64,000 nt of DNA from Nevskiaceae bacterium (GTDB taxonomy: Bacteria; Pseudomonadota; Gammaproteobacteria; Steroidobacterales; Steroidobacteraceae). The notes below the pieces were generated by a model. The model saw only the letters and a list, made by a program, of their open reading frames with translations. It was not told the DNA's origin and did no database searches. The translations under genes and the position numbers were made by a program. The stretch lies in NCBI GenBank assembly GCA_018883185.1, contig VEQP01000001.1, positions 1-64,000 of the forward strand, given 5' to 3'. Position 1 is the first letter of the stretch, and each line of letters begins with the position of its first letter. This document shows, piece after piece, positions 16,701-25,209 of this stretch.

Positions 16701-17758
16701 GCGACGAGGGTATCGCCGTCATCGACCCCCGCGACGGCCGCGTACAGCGCCTCGCGCCCACGGTGGTCGGCGCACGGTCGGTCGCCGCCCGCGACGGTAA
16801 GGCGTGGTTCGAGGCTGGATTCCGTGATCGCGCGCACGCGCTGGTCGAGCTGGATCTCGCCTCCGGGTCGCTCGAGGTGCTGCGCTCGTCGGCCTCGCCC
16901 GGCTTCGAGGTCGGCGCCTCCAGCGCGGTTGCGGTGAGCTATCCGACCACCGACGGGATGACGGCGCATGGGTTCTACTATCCGCCGGCGCATCCGCAGT
17001 ATCGCGGCCCCGACGGCGCGAAACCGCCGCTCATCGTGATCGCCCACGGCGGTCCCACGAACCACACCACGCCCGCCTACAACGTCGGCACCCATTACTG
17101 GACCAGCCGCGGCTTCGCGGTGCTCGACCTGAACTACCGGGGCTCGACGGGCTTCGGTCGCGATTATCGACGCAGCCTGTATGGCCGGATGGGCGAGTAC
17201 GACGTCGCCGATGCCGTGCAGGGCGCGAAGTACGTCGCGGAGCGGGGGCTCGCCGATCCTGACCGCCTGCTCATCCGCGGTAACAGCGCCGGCGGCTTCA
17301 TCGTGCTGGCCGCGCTCACGTTTCACGATGTCTTCCGTGCTGGTGCGAACTACTTCGGCGTCAGCGACCTCGCGGCGCTGCGCGCCGACACGCACAAGTT
17401 CGAGTCTCGCTACATCGAGACGCTGATCGGGCCCTGGCCCGCGCAACGCGACCGTTACCGCGAACTTTCCCCGATCTACAACCTCGACGGCCTCGACCGG
17501 CCGCTCATCGTGTTCCAGGGGCTCGACGACAAGGTCGTGCCGCCGGACCAGTCGTCGCGGATCGTCGAGGCGCTGCGTACCCGCGGGATCCCGATCGCGT
17601 ACCTCGAGTTCGCGGGCGAGGCCCACGGCTTCCGGCAACTGAAGACGAACGTCGAGGCGCGCGAGGCGGAACTCGCGTTCTACGGCCGGATTCTCGGCTT
17701 CGAGCCCGCCGGCGAGCTTCCCGCGGTACGCATCGACAACCTGCCCCAAGACCCCTGA
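13709..17758 (+). CDS. Secreted tandem S9 peptidase (two propeller-hydrolase units in one chain)
   Basis: 1349 residues with a signal peptide ending near Ala22 (CTAHA). It holds two complete S9-type units: propeller about 25-450 plus alpha/beta hydrolase about 455-700 (DPP-IV-like), then propeller about 705-1060 plus hydrolase about 1070-1340 (acylaminoacyl/prolyl-oligopeptidase-like). Nucleophiles are Ser572 (GHSWGG) and Ser1193 (GNSAGG). Unit 2 has Asp1273/1274 (GLDDKVVP) and His1306 (EAHGF). Unit 1 has His675 (EFHGY) but Asn643-Glu644 where the acid Asp is expected. Normal S9 proteins are 600-750 residues, so this is a fusion or tandem duplication. The frame is uninterrupted across both. 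Confidence 0.88.
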   Translation: MRHFFVSLICLAASSFVCTAHAAPTPEQGQRYRDYLDFERLAPPVRVEPEWQADGSSFDYLETTADGRTRVTIDALRGTVKRVPSTNERATTPPAPTYPRQFLLAPPVPVPHVRSPDGTRYALVRDGDLWVREAADAAGHRLTSSAAQDIAWDLDATRLYGVSRPVPAQPWSPDGRWLFATRVDRTAVPKAPDIDFLGDDVSFRYSPVEVPGQPMPTVEAYAVEVQSGRVVPLRLGDTADRYFTLLAWLPDSSEVLFARTARDFRTIEILAADPRTGSVRTVLTERGATWVRNGHDLVYSGRVGFTLLPDGRGFLWESERDGWNHLYRYDLQGRLVSQLTRGAFPVVDVEAIDTRTGYVYLTAQAEPRVYDVHLYRVPLRGGRLERLTEHDGQHEIQFAPSLRYFLDTHSSPVRPTRVDLRRADGRLVRTLAAQDITKLEAAGWRAPEEFVVKAADGQTDLHGVMYKPYDFDPARKYPVVQHVYGGPQIAYVRRGFDPLPMPHRNHPLALAQLGYVVVVLDGRGTPGRSKAFHDAAAGDWQVVADDQAAALRHLAAQRPYLDLGRAGIYGHSWGGGNAFRAIALHADLYRAAVVSGPGLDCRTILCEPYVGLMPQAAAVYERQSLYRLAPRIRGALMLVAGTNEAPMFHAVMRMSRALVDAGVRHEVVPLPGEFHGYRGKALDYVLQATTDFFATHLNDEPVRLGPLQKPLAKPYGEWVSPVQAKDLAIGGTRYSELVADEGSLYWLEPIMTEGRTVVMRRTPSGAVETVTPAGFSVRTRVHEYGGGGLRVARGVVYFTNARDQQLWRQRPGAPPEALTRETGTRYANCAADPARQRLVCVREDHRGAGEPRNALVAVPLTAGPPVILFEDTDFVSDPAFDAAGGRLAFLAWNHPNMPWDRVEVRVAKVRADGSLARPRAINAGIDEAARTPRWGGDGSLYFVGDRDGWWNFLRWDGKRVHAVTRESLEFGFAAWELGAETWSFLPDGRIVSAYNEAGDEGIAVIDPRDGRVQRLAPTVVGARSVAARDGKAWFEAGFRDRAHALVELDLASGSLEVLRSSASPGFEVGASSAVAVSYPTTDGMTAHGFYYPPAHPQYRGPDGAKPPLIVIAHGGPTNHTTPAYNVGTHYWTSRGFAVLDLNYRGSTGFGRDYRRSLYGRMGEYDVADAVQGAKYVAERGLADPDRLLIRGNSAGGFIVLAALTFHDVFRAGANYFGVSDLAALRADTHKFESRYIETLIGPWPAQRDRYRELSPIYNLDGLDRPLIVFQGLDDKVVPPDQSSRIVEALRTRGIPIAYLEFAGEAHGFRQLKTNVEAREAELAFYGRILGFEPAGELPAVRIDNLPQDP

Positions 17759-17801
17759 TGCCGGGCCGTAATGGCCTGGGTCGCGCCCTGCAGAGCCCGC
17801 G

Positions 17802-20021
17802 TCAGTTGTCCGCCGCCGGCGGAATGATCAGTCCGAAACGGCGAAAGAGCGCGTCGGGGTCGGGATCGCGGCCGCGGAAGTCGCGGAATGCCTCGCTCAT
17901 CGGCCGCGAGTTGCCGGCCTCAAGGATGGTGCGCCGATAGTGCGCCGCGACCTGCGGGTCGTAGAGCCCGCCGGGTGCCGCGAGAAACTTCTCGGCGATG
18001 TCCGCGGCCAACGCGTCCGACCAGAAGTAGGTGTACACGGCAGCGCCGTACAACTCGGAGAAGGGATGCGGTGCATGCGCCACTCTCAGCAGGGGCGTGA
18101 CCATCGTCGGCATGGAGAGGTCTGCGAGCGTATCGCGCTCGATCGCCATGGCGTCGATTGCACGCCCGTCGGCGACACGGTGCATGCGCAGGTCCACCAG
18201 CGCCGTGGCGAGGTAGTCGAGGTTCAGGCTGAATACCCGATCGGCGCGGTTGACGCGCTCGATCCGCTCGATCAGTTCCACCGGTATGGCGGCGCGCGAC
18301 TGATGGTGCCGCATGAAGCGTTGCAGCAGTTCGCGATCGAGCAGCCAGCGCTCCTGCAGCAGTGCCGGCGTCTCGATGAAGTCGGCGGGCACGCGCAGGC
18401 TGCCGAGCGCGCGATAGCGCGTGCCGTTGACGATGAAGTGCAGGGCATGGCCGAACTCGTGGAAGATCACGTTGGCCCGCTCCCATTCGAGGAGCGGTGC
18501 GGAGCCATCCGCGGGGGCGACGACACTGGAGTGCAGCGTGGCGATGGGCAGCACTTCGAACTCGCCGCGCTCCGCCGTGCGCTGTTCGGTCGCCCACGAT
18601 GCGGGCCCCTTGCCTTGGCGCTGGAAAAGATCGAGATACAGCACGCCTACCGTCTGCGAGCCGCGGACCACTTCGTAGACGCGGATCTCCGGGGCCACCG
18701 TCGGTACGCCCGTGAGTTGGCGCAGCGACAGGCCGTAGACGCGCTCTGCCGCCCACGTCATGCCGTCGATCACGTTCTGCAGCGTGAGGTAGGGGCGGAC
18801 TGATTCGCTGTCGAAGTCGAACCTGAGCTTTCGGTGCTTTTCGGCGTAGTACAGCCGGTCCCAGGGTTGCAACGCGAAGTCGGCGCCCTCGGCCTTGGCG
18901 AGCGCCTGCAGTTCGGCAAGGTAGCCTTTGGTGATCGGCAGCAGGACTTTCCAAGCGCGCTGCAGCATGTGTTCGGCGGTCTCGGGCGAGCCCACCATCC
19001 GGCTCGCGGCTGCGTAGTGTGCGTAGCTCGTGTAGCCGAGCAGGCGCGCTTTCCTGCCGCGCAGAGTCAGGATCTCGGCCATGACCGGTCGATTGTCGAA
19101 ATCGCCGCTCTGCGCGCCGCGGCCGTCCCACAGACGAAACACGCGCTCGCGCAGGGCGCGCGAGTCCGCGCGGGTGAGCACTGGCCATACCGACGGTCGC
19201 TGGATCGGAATCGCCCAGAGCTCGGGCTTGCCTCGCGTTACCGCAGCCGCCTTGGCCGCTTCGACCCGGTCCGCCGGCAGCCCACGCAGTTCGGCAGGGT
19301 CGTCGACGAATACGACCAGCGATTCCTCCTCGCGCGCCAGGTTCTGACCGAACTTCGCCATGAGCTGCGCCAGTCGGCCATTGATTTCCTTGAGCGTCGA
19401 CTGGTCCGCGGCGTCGAGACCTGCGCCGCGACGTCGCCGATCCTCGTAGACCACCTGTATCAGCCGTTGCGCCTCGGCCGTGGGCGCCGAGCGCGGCAGA
19501 TCTGCATGCAAAGCGCTGATGCGCGCATTGAGCAAGGGATCGAACGCGATCTCGTCATCCAGCGCCGCCGATAGCGGCAACACGCGGCCGGCAACCGCCC
19601 TGATCTGCTCGTTGCTCGCGCTACCGGTGTAGATCTGCAGCAAACGCTCGACCCGCAGCAGGGCGGTGCCGCTGGCATCGAGGGCCGCCACCGTGTTCTC
19701 GAAGGTCGGCGGAGCGGCTTGTGTGGCGATGGCCCGAACCTCGGCCCGCTTCAGGTCGACGGCCCGCCGATATGCCGATTCGAGTGCCGCGGGGGTCGCT
19801 TGATCGACAGGCGGCAGGCCGCCAAAGGGACCCGGCCAAGCGCTCGTCAGCACGCTGTAGGTTGGATCTTCGGCAGCGAGCGCCGCGGATGACTGGAAGC
19901 CGCTCTGCATGACCCATCCCAGCAGCGTTGCAGACAGCAGGGTCGGGGCAAGGATCGGCCGACTGCGGGCCCGGTTGCTTTTGGGGTTGCAGCGGGTGCG
20001 GTTGAAGTTGTCAGGGAACAT
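17802..20021 (-). CDS. Periplasmic M3 peptidyl-dipeptidase (Dcp-like)
   Basis: 739 residues. N-terminal basic stretch, hydrophobic segment and AALAA site near residue 50 indicate export. The M3 zinc motif His521-Glu-Phe-Gly-His525 is complete, with Glu550 (DFIETPA) as third ligand. Dcp-type enzymes remove C-terminal dipeptides from oligopeptides. It converges with the double S9 gene and is divergent from the AraC regulator. Its upstream region carries an AraC-type half-site and a -10-like box matching two other promoters in the window (20088-20150), so it is probably AraC-controlled. Confidence 0.9.
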   Translation of the reverse strand: MFPDNFNRTRCNPKSNRARSRPILAPTLLSATLLGWVMQSGFQSSAALAAEDPTYSVLTSAWPGPFGGLPPVDQATPAALESAYRRAVDLKRAEVRAIATQAAPPTFENTVAALDASGTALLRVERLLQIYTGSASNEQIRAVAGRVLPLSAALDDEIAFDPLLNARISALHADLPRSAPTAEAQRLIQVVYEDRRRRGAGLDAADQSTLKEINGRLAQLMAKFGQNLAREEESLVVFVDDPAELRGLPADRVEAAKAAAVTRGKPELWAIPIQRPSVWPVLTRADSRALRERVFRLWDGRGAQSGDFDNRPVMAEILTLRGRKARLLGYTSYAHYAAASRMVGSPETAEHMLQRAWKVLLPITKGYLAELQALAKAEGADFALQPWDRLYYAEKHRKLRFDFDSESVRPYLTLQNVIDGMTWAAERVYGLSLRQLTGVPTVAPEIRVYEVVRGSQTVGVLYLDLFQRQGKGPASWATEQRTAERGEFEVLPIATLHSSVVAPADGSAPLLEWERANVIFHEFGHALHFIVNGTRYRALGSLRVPADFIETPALLQERWLLDRELLQRFMRHHQSRAAIPVELIERIERVNRADRVFSLNLDYLATALVDLRMHRVADGRAIDAMAIERDTLADLSMPTMVTPLLRVAHAPHPFSELYGAAVYTYFWSDALAADIAEKFLAAPGGLYDPQVAAHYRRTILEAGNSRPMSEAFRDFRGRDPDPDALFRRFGLIIPPAADN

Positions 20022-20087
20022 GGGAGAGCCTCATTTAGGATCGGCGCCGATTGCCCGTGCCCGAGGTGCCCGGTCCGGGACGCGTCG

Positions 20088-20150
20088 ATGTTACGGGTCG
20101 GGGGGAACGGCTTTCGGGCAAGCGTTACTCGTTTTTCGGCAAACGGGCAC
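20088..20150 (-). promoter_or_regulatory. AraC-type operator and -10 box for the M3 peptidase
   Basis: Read on the minus strand: proximal half-site GTAACGCTTGCCCGA (20128 to 20114), a perfect match to GTAACGCNNNCCCGA; 22 bp upstream a weak copy GTGCCCGTTTGCCGA (20150 to 20136); and TAACAT (20093 to 20088) 20 bp downstream of the proximal half-site. The layout matches 21346-21409 and 27109-27172 within one base. It lies between the divergent araC-like and M3 genes, so it may also serve autoregulation. Confidence 0.6.
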
Positions 20151-20221
20151 CTCCTGCTGGCGGCCTGCCCGCCGCCGGCGCCGTTGCACCGGCCGGGTTC
20201 CGGTGCGAGCATCGGGCGTCT

Positions 20222-21349
20222 GTGAGCACGTCGACCGACACGTACGTCAAGCCTGCTGCGACGACGCCTGCTGAGAGGACGCCAGCTTGTGGCCCGCCGG
20301 TGCCGCTTGCGATGTCGTTTTCCGAGTTGCAGGGTATCGCGCGGCGCGGCGGCGTTGCCCAGCGCGTACAACGTATGTCCGAGCCGGTTGCTGATCCGGC
20401 GTTGCTTTGCGATCTTGCCGCGCTCGCACCGCATGCCTGTAGCGGACTGAGCGAGGTGCTGGACCTGTCGGACGACTTGCTGCTCGTGCGCTCGGACTTC
20501 AGTGCCGGTCCGGAGACTCAAGCCCGCTCCCGCCGGTGGTGTCTGGATACCCGCGGCTGGCTGTATCTGCACTTCCGCCTCGACGGTCTGACCCGCGAAC
20601 AAGCACCCGATGGCCGGGAACGCACCCTTGGCGGTGGCGCTTTCCTGCTGGCGACTGCCTCACGACCCCAGTCCCTCGTGCGCGAGGTCCTCTCGGATCA
20701 GTGGCGAGTCGTCACTATCGCCTTCCGGCCCTCCTTCGCCGATCGTGACCTGAAGGCGCCCGAGGGTTCGCTGCCCACCGAATTGCGGCGCTTCAAGTCC
20801 GGTGATGCCACAGACTTTTTTTATGCGAGTCATTTGACCGCTGACATGAATTCAGCGGTCCGCTCGCTGCTCACACCATCGATCCGCACGGCGGTCCGGC
20901 CGATCTACCTGCGCGCCAAGGTGGTCGAGTTGGTGTGCCTCGCGATCGAGCAGCTGCAGGAGCCGATGGCAACGGTCGAGCCGCCACTGAAACTGAGCCA
21001 CCGCGACAGCCGCGCGCTCGAGGAGGCCCGTCGTGTCCTCGACAGCTGCCTGGAGCCCGTGTCACTCGAGCAGCTCGCACGCCGCGTGGGCCTCAACCGC
21101 CGCAAGCTCGCCCTCGGCTTCAAGATGCTGTTCGGCGCTACCGTCGGCGAGTATCACCGCGACGTGCGGCTCGAGACCGCCTACCGCATGCTGGCATCGG
21201 CCACCGCCTCGGTCGCCTACGCGTCGCATGTTGCGGGCTACAGCGACGTCGGCAGTTTCGGCAAGGCTTTTCGGGCGCGTTACGGCACTCTGCCCTCCGC
21301 GGTGAGGCCGAGCGCGTCGGCGCGCCGGCTGGGTCTGCCGCGCAAGTAA
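20222..21349 (+). CDS. AraC-family transcriptional regulator
   Basis: 375 residues from the GTG at 20222 (other in-frame starts: 20051, which would place coding over the operator, and the ATG at 20312). The last 100 residues form the AraC/XylS double helix-turn-helix: SLEQLARRVGLNRRKLALGF, then VAYASHVAGYSDVGSFGKAF and RARYG. The N-terminal 250 residues are an effector/dimerisation domain without recognisable ligand residues. Its stop codon lies inside the distal half-site of the promoter of the next operon. Three promoters around it share the motif GTAACGCNNNCCCGA, so it is the natural candidate activator. Confidence 0.88.
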   Translation: MSTSTDTYVKPAATTPAERTPACGPPVPLAMSFSELQGIARRGGVAQRVQRMSEPVADPALLCDLAALAPHACSGLSEVLDLSDDLLLVRSDFSAGPETQARSRRWCLDTRGWLYLHFRLDGLTREQAPDGRERTLGGGAFLLATASRPQSLVREVLSDQWRVVTIAFRPSFADRDLKAPEGSLPTELRRFKSGDATDFFYASHLTADMNSAVRSLLTPSIRTAVRPIYLRAKVVELVCLAIEQLQEPMATVEPPLKLSHRDSRALEEARRVLDSCLEPVSLEQLARRVGLNRRKLALGFKMLFGATVGEYHRDVRLETAYRMLASATASVAYASHVAGYSDVGSFGKAFRARYGTLPSAVRPSASARRLGLPRK

Positions 21350-21409
21350 CGCAGACCCGATTATTCGGTAACGCCAGCCCGACAGCTGATCATCCGTGAA
21401 GGCTAACCT
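21346..21409 (+). promoter_or_regulatory. AraC-type operator and promoter of the DUF885 operon
   Basis: Two 15-bp half-sites in direct repeat, GTAACGCAGACCCGA (21346-21360) and GTAACGCCAGCCCGA (21368-21382), period 22 bp with spacer TTATTCG. A -10-like TAACCT (21404-21409) lies 21 bp after the proximal half-site. Two helical turns between half-sites and a proximal site abutting the -35 position are the class II AraC-activator layout. The first half-site overlaps the stop codon of the regulator gene. Confidence 0.75.
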
Positions 21410-21469
21410 CGGCAGTGATCCGCCTGATCGGGTGGGCAAGGTGGGGACTATGCCGCGGAGCAGGACATC

Positions 21470-23167
21470 GTGACGGCCAGCGAGCGACTGCAGTCGCTGG
21501 CGGCGGAGTTCTGGGAATTCCGGCTGCGCGAGTTTCCGACGATCGCCCACGATGTCGGCGACCCGCGCTACCGGCGCGAGTTGTTCCGCGAGTCGATCGA
21601 AGACCACGAGCGCCGTGCAGGGGCGGCTCGCGCCTTCGCGGCGCGGCTCGCGCGCATCCACATCGCCGAGCTCATCGGCCAGAGCCGCTATTCGCATCGC
21701 TTGTTGCAGCGTGAGCTCGACTCCATCGTCGAACATCACCGCTACGCGACGCCGCTCCGCCCCATGCTGTTCCCGGAAAGTCCGGATCTGATGATCGCGT
21801 TCGCGCTGCAGCGCACGACGATCCGCAACCGTGCCGACGCGGACGATTACCTCGCCCGGCTCGCCACCCTGCCCGGGTACTTTGCCGATCGCCGGTCCCG
21901 TCTGCTTGCCGGCGCCGCTGCGGGCTATCGGCTGCCCCGGGCGCTGCTGCCCAGGGTGCTGGCCTCGGTGGAGGCGCATCTTGGCCTGCCCGATGAGCAG
22001 AGCGCATGGATGCGCCCGTTTGCGACGCTGCCGTCTGGCGACGTTCGCTTCGAGGACGCTCGCGTGCGGCTTGGGCAACTGATCGCGAACGAGCTGCGAC
22101 CCGCCTACTTGCGGTGGCGCGACACTCTGCGCGATGACTACGCGAGTCGATGCCGGGACTCGATCGGCCTGAGCGCGGAGCCGGACGGCGCGGCGTACTA
22201 CGGCTTCCTCGCCCGCGAGTACACCAGCACCGGCGATACGCCCGCGCAGATCCACGCCGCCGGTCTCAATGAGGTGATGCGCATCAGCGGCGAGATGGAC
22301 AAAGTGGCGGCCCGTGCGGGGTTCGGCGGCGACATGGCGGCAATGCGGCACCACCTCGCGACCGATGCACGCTTCCGCTCGCGTACCAAGGAGGAATTGC
22401 GGGAGCGCCTCGAGGTACTCGCCAAGCGTATAGAGCGGCGGATTCCGGAATTCTTTGGGCGGATTCCCCGGATGACTTACGGCATCGAATCCATTCCCGA
22501 GGCGCAGTCGGCGCAGTTGCCTCCGGCCTACGCGCAGCCGAATCCACCCAACCGCTCCAGCGCCGGAGTTTTCTGGGTGACTGGGTTGCCGGACCGCTGT
22601 CCGACGACGATGCACGTCCCGCTGACCCTGCACGAGGCATGGCCCGGGCACCTGATGCACATCGCGCTGCTGCAGGAGATGGACGAACTGCCGGCGTTCC
22701 GACGGTACGGGATGATGGGCTACACCGCCTACATTGAAGGCTGGGCGCTGTACTGCGAGCAGCTTGGTCACGACCTCGGCCTCTACGACGATCCGTTCGC
22801 GCATTACGGTCAGCTCGAGATGGAGATGTGGCGCGCCGTGCGGCTCGTGGTCGATACCGGCATCCATGCGCTAGGCTGGTCGCGCGATGCCGCGATCGGC
22901 TACATGACCTCGCACCTTGCGCTGCCGGGCCCGACGATCGAGGCCGAGGTTGATCGCTACATCGGCATGCCTGGTCAGGCGCTCGCCTACAAGGTGGGCG
23001 AACTGCGGATCCGCGGCCTGCGCGAGGAGGCCGCGCGCCGCCTCGGCGAGCGCTTCGACCTGCGTGCGCTCCACGATGCGCTGAGCGGAGCGGGGCCGGT
23101 GACGCTCGAGCTGCTGGAGGAGCATGTGCGGATGTGGATGGACGACGCTGCGGTCGCGGTGTCCTGA
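21470..23167 (+). CDS. DUF885 metallopeptidase-like protein
   Basis: 565 residues from the GTG at 21470. It shows the DUF885 motif His388-Glu-x-x-Pro-Gly-His394 (LHEAWPGHLMH) and the family's GYTAYIEGWALYCEQLG block about 30 residues later. These proteins look like gluzincin-type peptidases. No signal peptide is visible, so it is probably cytoplasmic, unlike the DUF885 protein at 59203. It is the first gene of a five-gene run (to 27060) with overlapping or near-touching starts, downstream of an AraC-type promoter. Confidence 0.85.
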   Translation: MTASERLQSLAAEFWEFRLREFPTIAHDVGDPRYRRELFRESIEDHERRAGAARAFAARLARIHIAELIGQSRYSHRLLQRELDSIVEHHRYATPLRPMLFPESPDLMIAFALQRTTIRNRADADDYLARLATLPGYFADRRSRLLAGAAAGYRLPRALLPRVLASVEAHLGLPDEQSAWMRPFATLPSGDVRFEDARVRLGQLIANELRPAYLRWRDTLRDDYASRCRDSIGLSAEPDGAAYYGFLAREYTSTGDTPAQIHAAGLNEVMRISGEMDKVAARAGFGGDMAAMRHHLATDARFRSRTKEELRERLEVLAKRIERRIPEFFGRIPRMTYGIESIPEAQSAQLPPAYAQPNPPNRSSAGVFWVTGLPDRCPTTMHVPLTLHEAWPGHLMHIALLQEMDELPAFRRYGMMGYTAYIEGWALYCEQLGHDLGLYDDPFAHYGQLEMEMWRAVRLVVDTGIHALGWSRDAAIGYMTSHLALPGPTIEAEVDRYIGMPGQALAYKVGELRIRGLREEAARRLGERFDLRALHDALSGAGPVTLELLEEHVRMWMDDAAVAVS

Positions 23168-24000
23168 TGACGGCGCTGACCACCCACGGGACATCCGGGT
23201 CGGCAGGCACCACGGCCAGCGGCCTGCGTTATGAAGTCCACGGATACGGGAAGCCGCTGTTTCTCGGTTTTCCGCTCATGGCATCGCACGCAGAAATCTT
23301 TGGTGCAGACGCCGGCCGCGTGCGGCAGGGATTTCTCGACCGCCTGACCGACAGCTACCGCGTCCTGCTCGTCGACTATCCGGGCATAGGCGGCAGCGCA
23401 ACGATCCCGCCCGCGGAACTCACGGCCGAGCGCGTCACTGCGGATATGCTGGAGGTGGCCGATGCGGCGGGTTTCGAGCGCTTCGCATGGTGGGGCGGCA
23501 CGTTCGGCGCCGTGACAGGACTCGCGCTTGCCGCCGCCAGCGACCGGATCAGCGCGCTCCTCTGTGCGGGCTGGTCGCCGCTCGGGATTCCCTATCAGGA
23601 CATCGCCGCGGCGGTCAGGGCGCAGTGGCATGATCCGCCGCCACACGCGCGGGTGGTGTTGCGCGAGCCGGCACAGTATGCGCAATGGGCGACCTTCTAC
23701 GGCAGCCTCGACGATCGCTGGGAGGCGCGGACCGTGGCGGCGATCCGCTGCCCCCGGGCAGTGGTTTACGGCGAACACGCCGCTACCACTGCGGGCAGCT
23801 GTCCGCTGCCGCTCGCTGCCACGATCAGGGCAAGGCGCGCGGAACTCGAGGCGCTGGGATGGTACGTCGCCGAAGTCCCGGCAGCCGATGCCGGGCTGAT
23901 CCTCGAGCCTGAAAGGCTGGTTCCGGCCGCCCGGGAGTTTCTCGATTCCGCCTTGAAAATCAACCCGTACCAGGCACCTCAGGTCGCCCGGCAGGAGTAA
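23167..24000 (+). CDS. Alpha/beta hydrolase-fold protein with Thr at the nucleophile elbow
   Basis: 277 residues; the ATG overlaps the previous stop by one base (TGATG). The fold is suggested by LLVDYPGIGGS, the elbow WWGGTFGAVTG and a late strand AVVYGEHAA. The nucleophile position of G-x-S-x-G reads G110-G111-Thr112-F113-G114, so the usual serine is Thr. The acid and histidine positions are not obvious either. It may be a binding or non-hydrolytic member, or use Thr as nucleophile. It is co-transcribed with the DUF885 gene and a second alpha/beta hydrolase. Confidence 0.7.
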   Translation: MTALTTHGTSGSAGTTASGLRYEVHGYGKPLFLGFPLMASHAEIFGADAGRVRQGFLDRLTDSYRVLLVDYPGIGGSATIPPAELTAERVTADMLEVADAAGFERFAWWGGTFGAVTGLALAAASDRISALLCAGWSPLGIPYQDIAAAVRAQWHDPPPHARVVLREPAQYAQWATFYGSLDDRWEARTVAAIRCPRAVVYGEHAATTAGSCPLPLAATIRARRAELEALGWYVAEVPAADAGLILEPERLVPAAREFLDSALKINPYQAPQVARQE

Positions 24001-24006
24001 ACGACA

Positions 24007-25209
24007 ATGAATGAACTGCTGTCTTTCATGAGCCACGACTGGGCTGGCCTTGCCATCGCTGTCGTCATCGTGGCCGTCGGTGGCGGGTTGGTGGTCGCTG
24101 CGCGACGTCGCCGGTCGCGTCCGCTGCGGCTCGTCGGCTGGTTGGTGATCGCTCTCGGCGGCGTCCTCGCGGCTGGTGCCACCTACCATCTGGCGCGCGC
24201 CGCACAGATTCGCGCGCAATACCCTGCGCCCGGGAAAATGGTGGACGTCGGTGGCTACCGGCTGCATGTGCTTGCCGAGGGCGAAGCGCGCGGGCAGCCA
24301 GCCATCGTCTGGATGCCCGGAGGCCACGGTGGCGGCTTTGGCTTCTACCACCTGCATGCGGCGATGCGTGGTGAGGCGCGATCCATCCTCATTGATCGGC
24401 CGGGCTCCGGCTGGAGTGACGCGGGACCCTTTCCGCGCACCACACCGCGCGAGGTCGAGGAGGTGATCGCCGCGCTGCGAAACGCGGGTGAGCGGGGCCC
24501 CTTCGTGTTCGCCGGCCACTCGTTCGGCGGGCTGCTGCTCGCCAATATTGCGCGACGTCATCCGGAACTCGCCGCCGCAGTGGTCTTGATCGATGCAACG
24601 CCCCCGGATGCCCTCAACTACGCGCCGCCCAATCCGTTCATCGATGACATGTTCCGCGAGGCCACCGTTGGCATGTTCCAGCGCGCCTTCGGTTTGCACG
24701 GAGACCTGCTGCAGCGCGTCTTTCCACGGCAGGAGCCGCCGGAGTTCGCGCGTATCTCGCGGCTTGTGGAGCAGCAACTCGGGGCGGCGGGACGGGCGTT
24801 GCGCGCCGTCGAGGACTCGCCGCGCAAGTTCGCGGCGAACCGTTCGAGCTTCGAGGAATTGCGGCGTGGTGGACTCGGCTACGAGGAGACGGTCTACGAC
24901 GGCGATCTTGGCGATCTGCCGGTGTATCTGGTCGCGCCGCCGCGGATGGCGGAGTTCGAGACCGTGGCCAAAGAGGTCCTGGGCGCCAACGCCACACCCG
25001 AGCAGCGCGAGACCGCGCGTCTGCAGCGTTTCTACACTCTGACCCGCGAGCGGTACATGCATGTCTCTTCGCGTGCTGTTCGCGTGTATGCCCCTGATGG
25101 CAGTGGTCACAACTTCCCCTACGAGCATCCGCAGTTCGTGGTGGAGACGATGCGTCGGGTGCTGCGTGACGTGACCCCGGCCGCCGCCGGTGACGCACCG
25201 GCACGATGA
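24007..25209 (+). CDS. Membrane-anchored alpha/beta hydrolase
   Basis: 400 residues. Two N-terminal hydrophobic segments (about 13-31 and 41-59) separated by RRRRSRPLR suggest an inner-membrane hairpin anchor. The hydrolase domain begins near residue 78 (VDVGGYRLHV) and has oxyanion motif MPGGHGGG, the elbow Gly170-His-Ser172-Phe-Gly174 and a candidate C-terminal His in DGSGHNFPY. Substrate unknown: peptide amide, ester or lactone are all possible. Second hydrolase of the putative AraC-controlled operon; its stop overlaps the next start (ATGA). Confidence 0.82.
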   Translation: MNELLSFMSHDWAGLAIAVVIVAVGGGLVVAARRRRSRPLRLVGWLVIALGGVLAAGATYHLARAAQIRAQYPAPGKMVDVGGYRLHVLAEGEARGQPAIVWMPGGHGGGFGFYHLHAAMRGEARSILIDRPGSGWSDAGPFPRTTPREVEEVIAALRNAGERGPFVFAGHSFGGLLLANIARRHPELAAAVVLIDATPPDALNYAPPNPFIDDMFREATVGMFQRAFGLHGDLLQRVFPRQEPPEFARISRLVEQQLGAAGRALRAVEDSPRKFAANRSSFEELRRGGLGYEETVYDGDLGDLPVYLVAPPRMAEFETVAKEVLGANATPEQRETARLQRFYTLTRERYMHVSSRAVRVYAPDGSGHNFPYEHPQFVVETMRRVLRDVTPAAAGDAPAR

